Shown one piece after another: positions 5,432 through 6,752 of a stretch of DNA of 6,752 nt; the stretch's first letter is position 1; each line of letters begins with the position of its first letter. Source of the stretch: Gemmatimonadota bacterium (GTDB lineage: Bacteria > Gemmatimonadota > Gemmatimonadetes > Longimicrobiales > RSA9); contig JACQPS010000149.1 of assembly GCA_016207445.1 (NCBI GenBank), forward strand, positions 1 through 6,752. The letters are read 5' to 3'. The position numbers and the translations under genes are program-made. The notes beneath the pieces were generated by a model, which had not been told where the DNA came from, made no database searches, and saw nothing but the letters and a program-made list of their open reading frames with translations.

Positions 5432-5827
5432 ATGCCGGCGGGTAGCGCTCCGCCGGTCGAGTGGCTGCGCGACGCCGTGGCCGTGGAAGTCGAGGCGACG
5501 TCGCTGCGCCAGGTGGCTCGCGAGATCGGCATGAGCCCGACGGGGCTCCACAAGTTCCTCACCGGAGCGACGCCTTACTCGGCAACCCGCCGCAAGCTCG
5601 AGCACTGGTATATCCGCGAGGAGTCCGCGCGATACGGCGCCGAGCTGAGCGCCGAGGCCGCCCTGGCGGCGCTGCACGTGCTCGTCCGCGACCTGCCCGC
5701 CACACGTCAGACGGCCGCCCTGCAACGGTTGACACATTCGCTGATGGAGATCTACCGCGAGGTCCGCCGCCCCTCTCCCACCTGGCTGCGCGAGCTGCAT
5801 GCGCAGCTCCGGACCAAACGCGCCTGA
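5432..5827 (+). CDS. Small helix-turn-helix protein (XRE/lambda-repressor-like N-terminal domain)
   Basis: An in-frame TAG at 5408-5410 limits the start, and ATG at 5432 is the only ordinary start after it; the Shine-Dalgarno (GGCGAG) is weak. The 131-residue product has a recognisable helix-turn-helix at residues 23-52: helix LRQVAREIGM, turn, then recognition-type helix SPTGLHKFLTG, followed by the basic SATRRKLEHWY. The C-terminal half (about 72-128) is helical, without a recognised domain, and may mediate dimerisation. It is a probable cytoplasmic DNA-binding regulator. The gene is divergent from the receiver gene and is followed after 2 bases by the M28 peptidase start, so the pair is probably co-translated. 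The fold call is from the motif; the target is unknown. Confidence 0.85.
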   Translation: MPAGSAPPVEWLRDAVAVEVEATSLRQVAREIGMSPTGLHKFLTGATPYSATRRKLEHWYIREESARYGAELSAEAALAALHVLVRDLPATRQTAALQRLTHSLMEIYREVRRPSPTWLRELHAQLRTKRA

Positions 5828-5829
5828 AA

Positions 5830-6752
5830 TTGCGGATCTGGGCAGCCCGCCACGCTCTCACCCTCGCCCTCGGCCTCGGGGCCGCCGCCTGCCGGGCCGC
5901 GGGCGACGTCGAGATCCGCTCCGACCCGGTCTCGCTCCGCTTCTCGGGCGAGCGCGCATTTGCGCTGGAGGCCGAGCTGGTGCGCCAGTTCCCCCGCCGG
6001 CACAGCGGCCAGCCGAACAATCGCAGGGCGGTGGAGTGGCTGCGCGCACACTTCGCAGGCCTGGGGCTCGCGTGCTCGGTCGACGACTGGGAGGTGGTGA
6101 ATTACAGCCGTCCGGTGGGGTTGCGAAATCTCGCGTGTTCGCTGCCGGGCCGGTCCGGCCGGGAGATCGTGCTCGTGGCGCACCACGACCACTCGCCGGC
6201 CACGATCCAGGGCGCGGACAACGACGGCTCCGGCGTTGCGATCCTGATGCACCTGGCGGAGCTCTTCGCGGCGGACGTGGCGGCGGGCGGGCCGCCGGCC
6301 CACACGCTCGTCTTCCTCAGCGCCGACGCCGAGGAATACGGCATGCTCGGTTCGCGCCGGTACGTGCGGACGCACCCGGACCGCGACCGGCTCATCGCCG
6401 CGATTTCGCTGGACAACCTGGGAAAGAAGTGGGCGGTCGGGCTCGAGATGTCGCCGCTCGGGCAATTCCGCGGCTATGGCGCGCTCTGGCTCCAGCGCCT
6501 GGCGCAGGCGGCCGCACGCGCGGCGAGCGGGATCTGGGTCCCCCGCATGCACTCGCCGCTCGAGCAGGCGGTGGATCAGGCCGTGCCGGTCTCCCTCATG
6601 GACCAGGGGCCGTTTGTGGCGGCGGGCGTGCCGGCGCTCGGATTCGCCAACGTCTACGACCCCGCAGCGCGTGACGAGGCCTGGCGGACGTATCATTCGC
6701 CGGACGATGTGATCGAATACCAGTCGCCCGAAGTGCTCGGGCAGTCTGGACG
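5830..6752 (+). CDS. M28 family zinc metallopeptidase, probable lipoprotein (3' end outside window)
   Basis: Frame 1 is open from before 5830 to the right edge and encodes 307 residues from TTG at 5830, with no ATG before residue 137. With TTG as start the leader reads MRIWAARHALTLALGLGAAAC, a signal peptide with a weak lipobox at Cys21. This supports TTG over later starts. M28 aminopeptidase motifs are present in order: AHHDH with His118 and Asp120 (residues 117-121), GADNDGSG at 128-135, SADAEEYGMLGS with Glu168/Glu169, ISLDNLG with Asp195, and TYHSPDD with His289. These are the two-zinc ligands and catalytic Glu of the family, which cleaves N-terminal residues from peptides outside the cytoplasm. 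At the usual bridging-Asp position (GAxD) the residue is Asn131, flanked by Asp130 and Asp132. The start lies 2 bases after the helix-turn-helix gene stop, with no clear Shine-Dalgarno, suggesting translational coupling. The family call is firm; the start is moderate. Confidence 0.87.
   Translation, partial: MRIWAARHALTLALGLGAAACRAAGDVEIRSDPVSLRFSGERAFALEAELVRQFPRRHSGQPNNRRAVEWLRAHFAGLGLACSVDDWEVVNYSRPVGLRNLACSLPGRSGREIVLVAHHDHSPATIQGADNDGSGVAILMHLAELFAADVAAGGPPAHTLVFLSADAEEYGMLGSRRYVRTHPDRDRLIAAISLDNLGKKWAVGLEMSPLGQFRGYGALWLQRLAQAAARAASGIWVPRMHSPLEQAVDQAVPVSLMDQGPFVAAGVPALGFANVYDPAARDEAWRTYHSPDDVIEYQSPEVLGQSG

Noticed and set aside
5752..6696. 314-residue - strand frame, and the + strand frame 5799-6674
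   Set aside because: Both overlap the M28 gene in other frames; only frame 1 has the M28 metal motifs.

Overview
The window is a gene-dense, visibly GC-rich stretch of a Gram-negative chromosome. It holds a TonB-dependent receptor, a second outer-membrane barrel and several exported proteins with clear signal peptides. The high GC, the receptor C-terminus, the small secreted Cys-pair protein and the small helix-turn-helix protein together suggest Gemmatimonadota or a similar environmental phylum. That assignment is an inference from protein style, not a database result.

Left part, + strand (1-2470): the C-terminal 274 residues of a TonB-dependent receptor run in from the left edge and stop at 825. 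A 144-base gap follows, with two mutually exclusive small hairpins, a larger imperfect stem and a near-perfect rho-independent terminator. The terminator lies only 11-20 bases before the Shine-Dalgarno site and ATG of a secreted 222-residue protein of unknown function (970-1638). Next comes a 237-residue outer-membrane beta-barrel (1757-2470).

Middle, - strand (2474-5280, read right to left): a 121-residue stand-alone receiver domain whose phosphorylation site is degenerate, then an exported M20 metallopeptidase, then an exported seven-bladed propeller of the streptogramin-lyase (Vgb) type. The last two are 17 bases apart and appear to form an operon, with a good sigma70-type promoter at 4834-4862. 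The propeller gene converges on the barrel gene with only 3 bases between their stop codons.

Right part, + strand (5432-6752): a small helix-turn-helix protein is divergent from the receiver gene. Two bases after its stop, a M28 metallopeptidase begins at a TTG codon with a lipoprotein-like leader and runs off the right edge.

Taken together the region looks like envelope and nutrient-scavenging functions: outer-membrane uptake, two unrelated zinc peptidases and a propeller, with two small regulators between them. I found no mobile element, CRISPR array, tRNA or rRNA. No complete new system is evident. The most unusual items are the phospho-site-less receiver, the structured leader at 843-950, and the Vgb-like protein that seems to lack most known catalytic residues.
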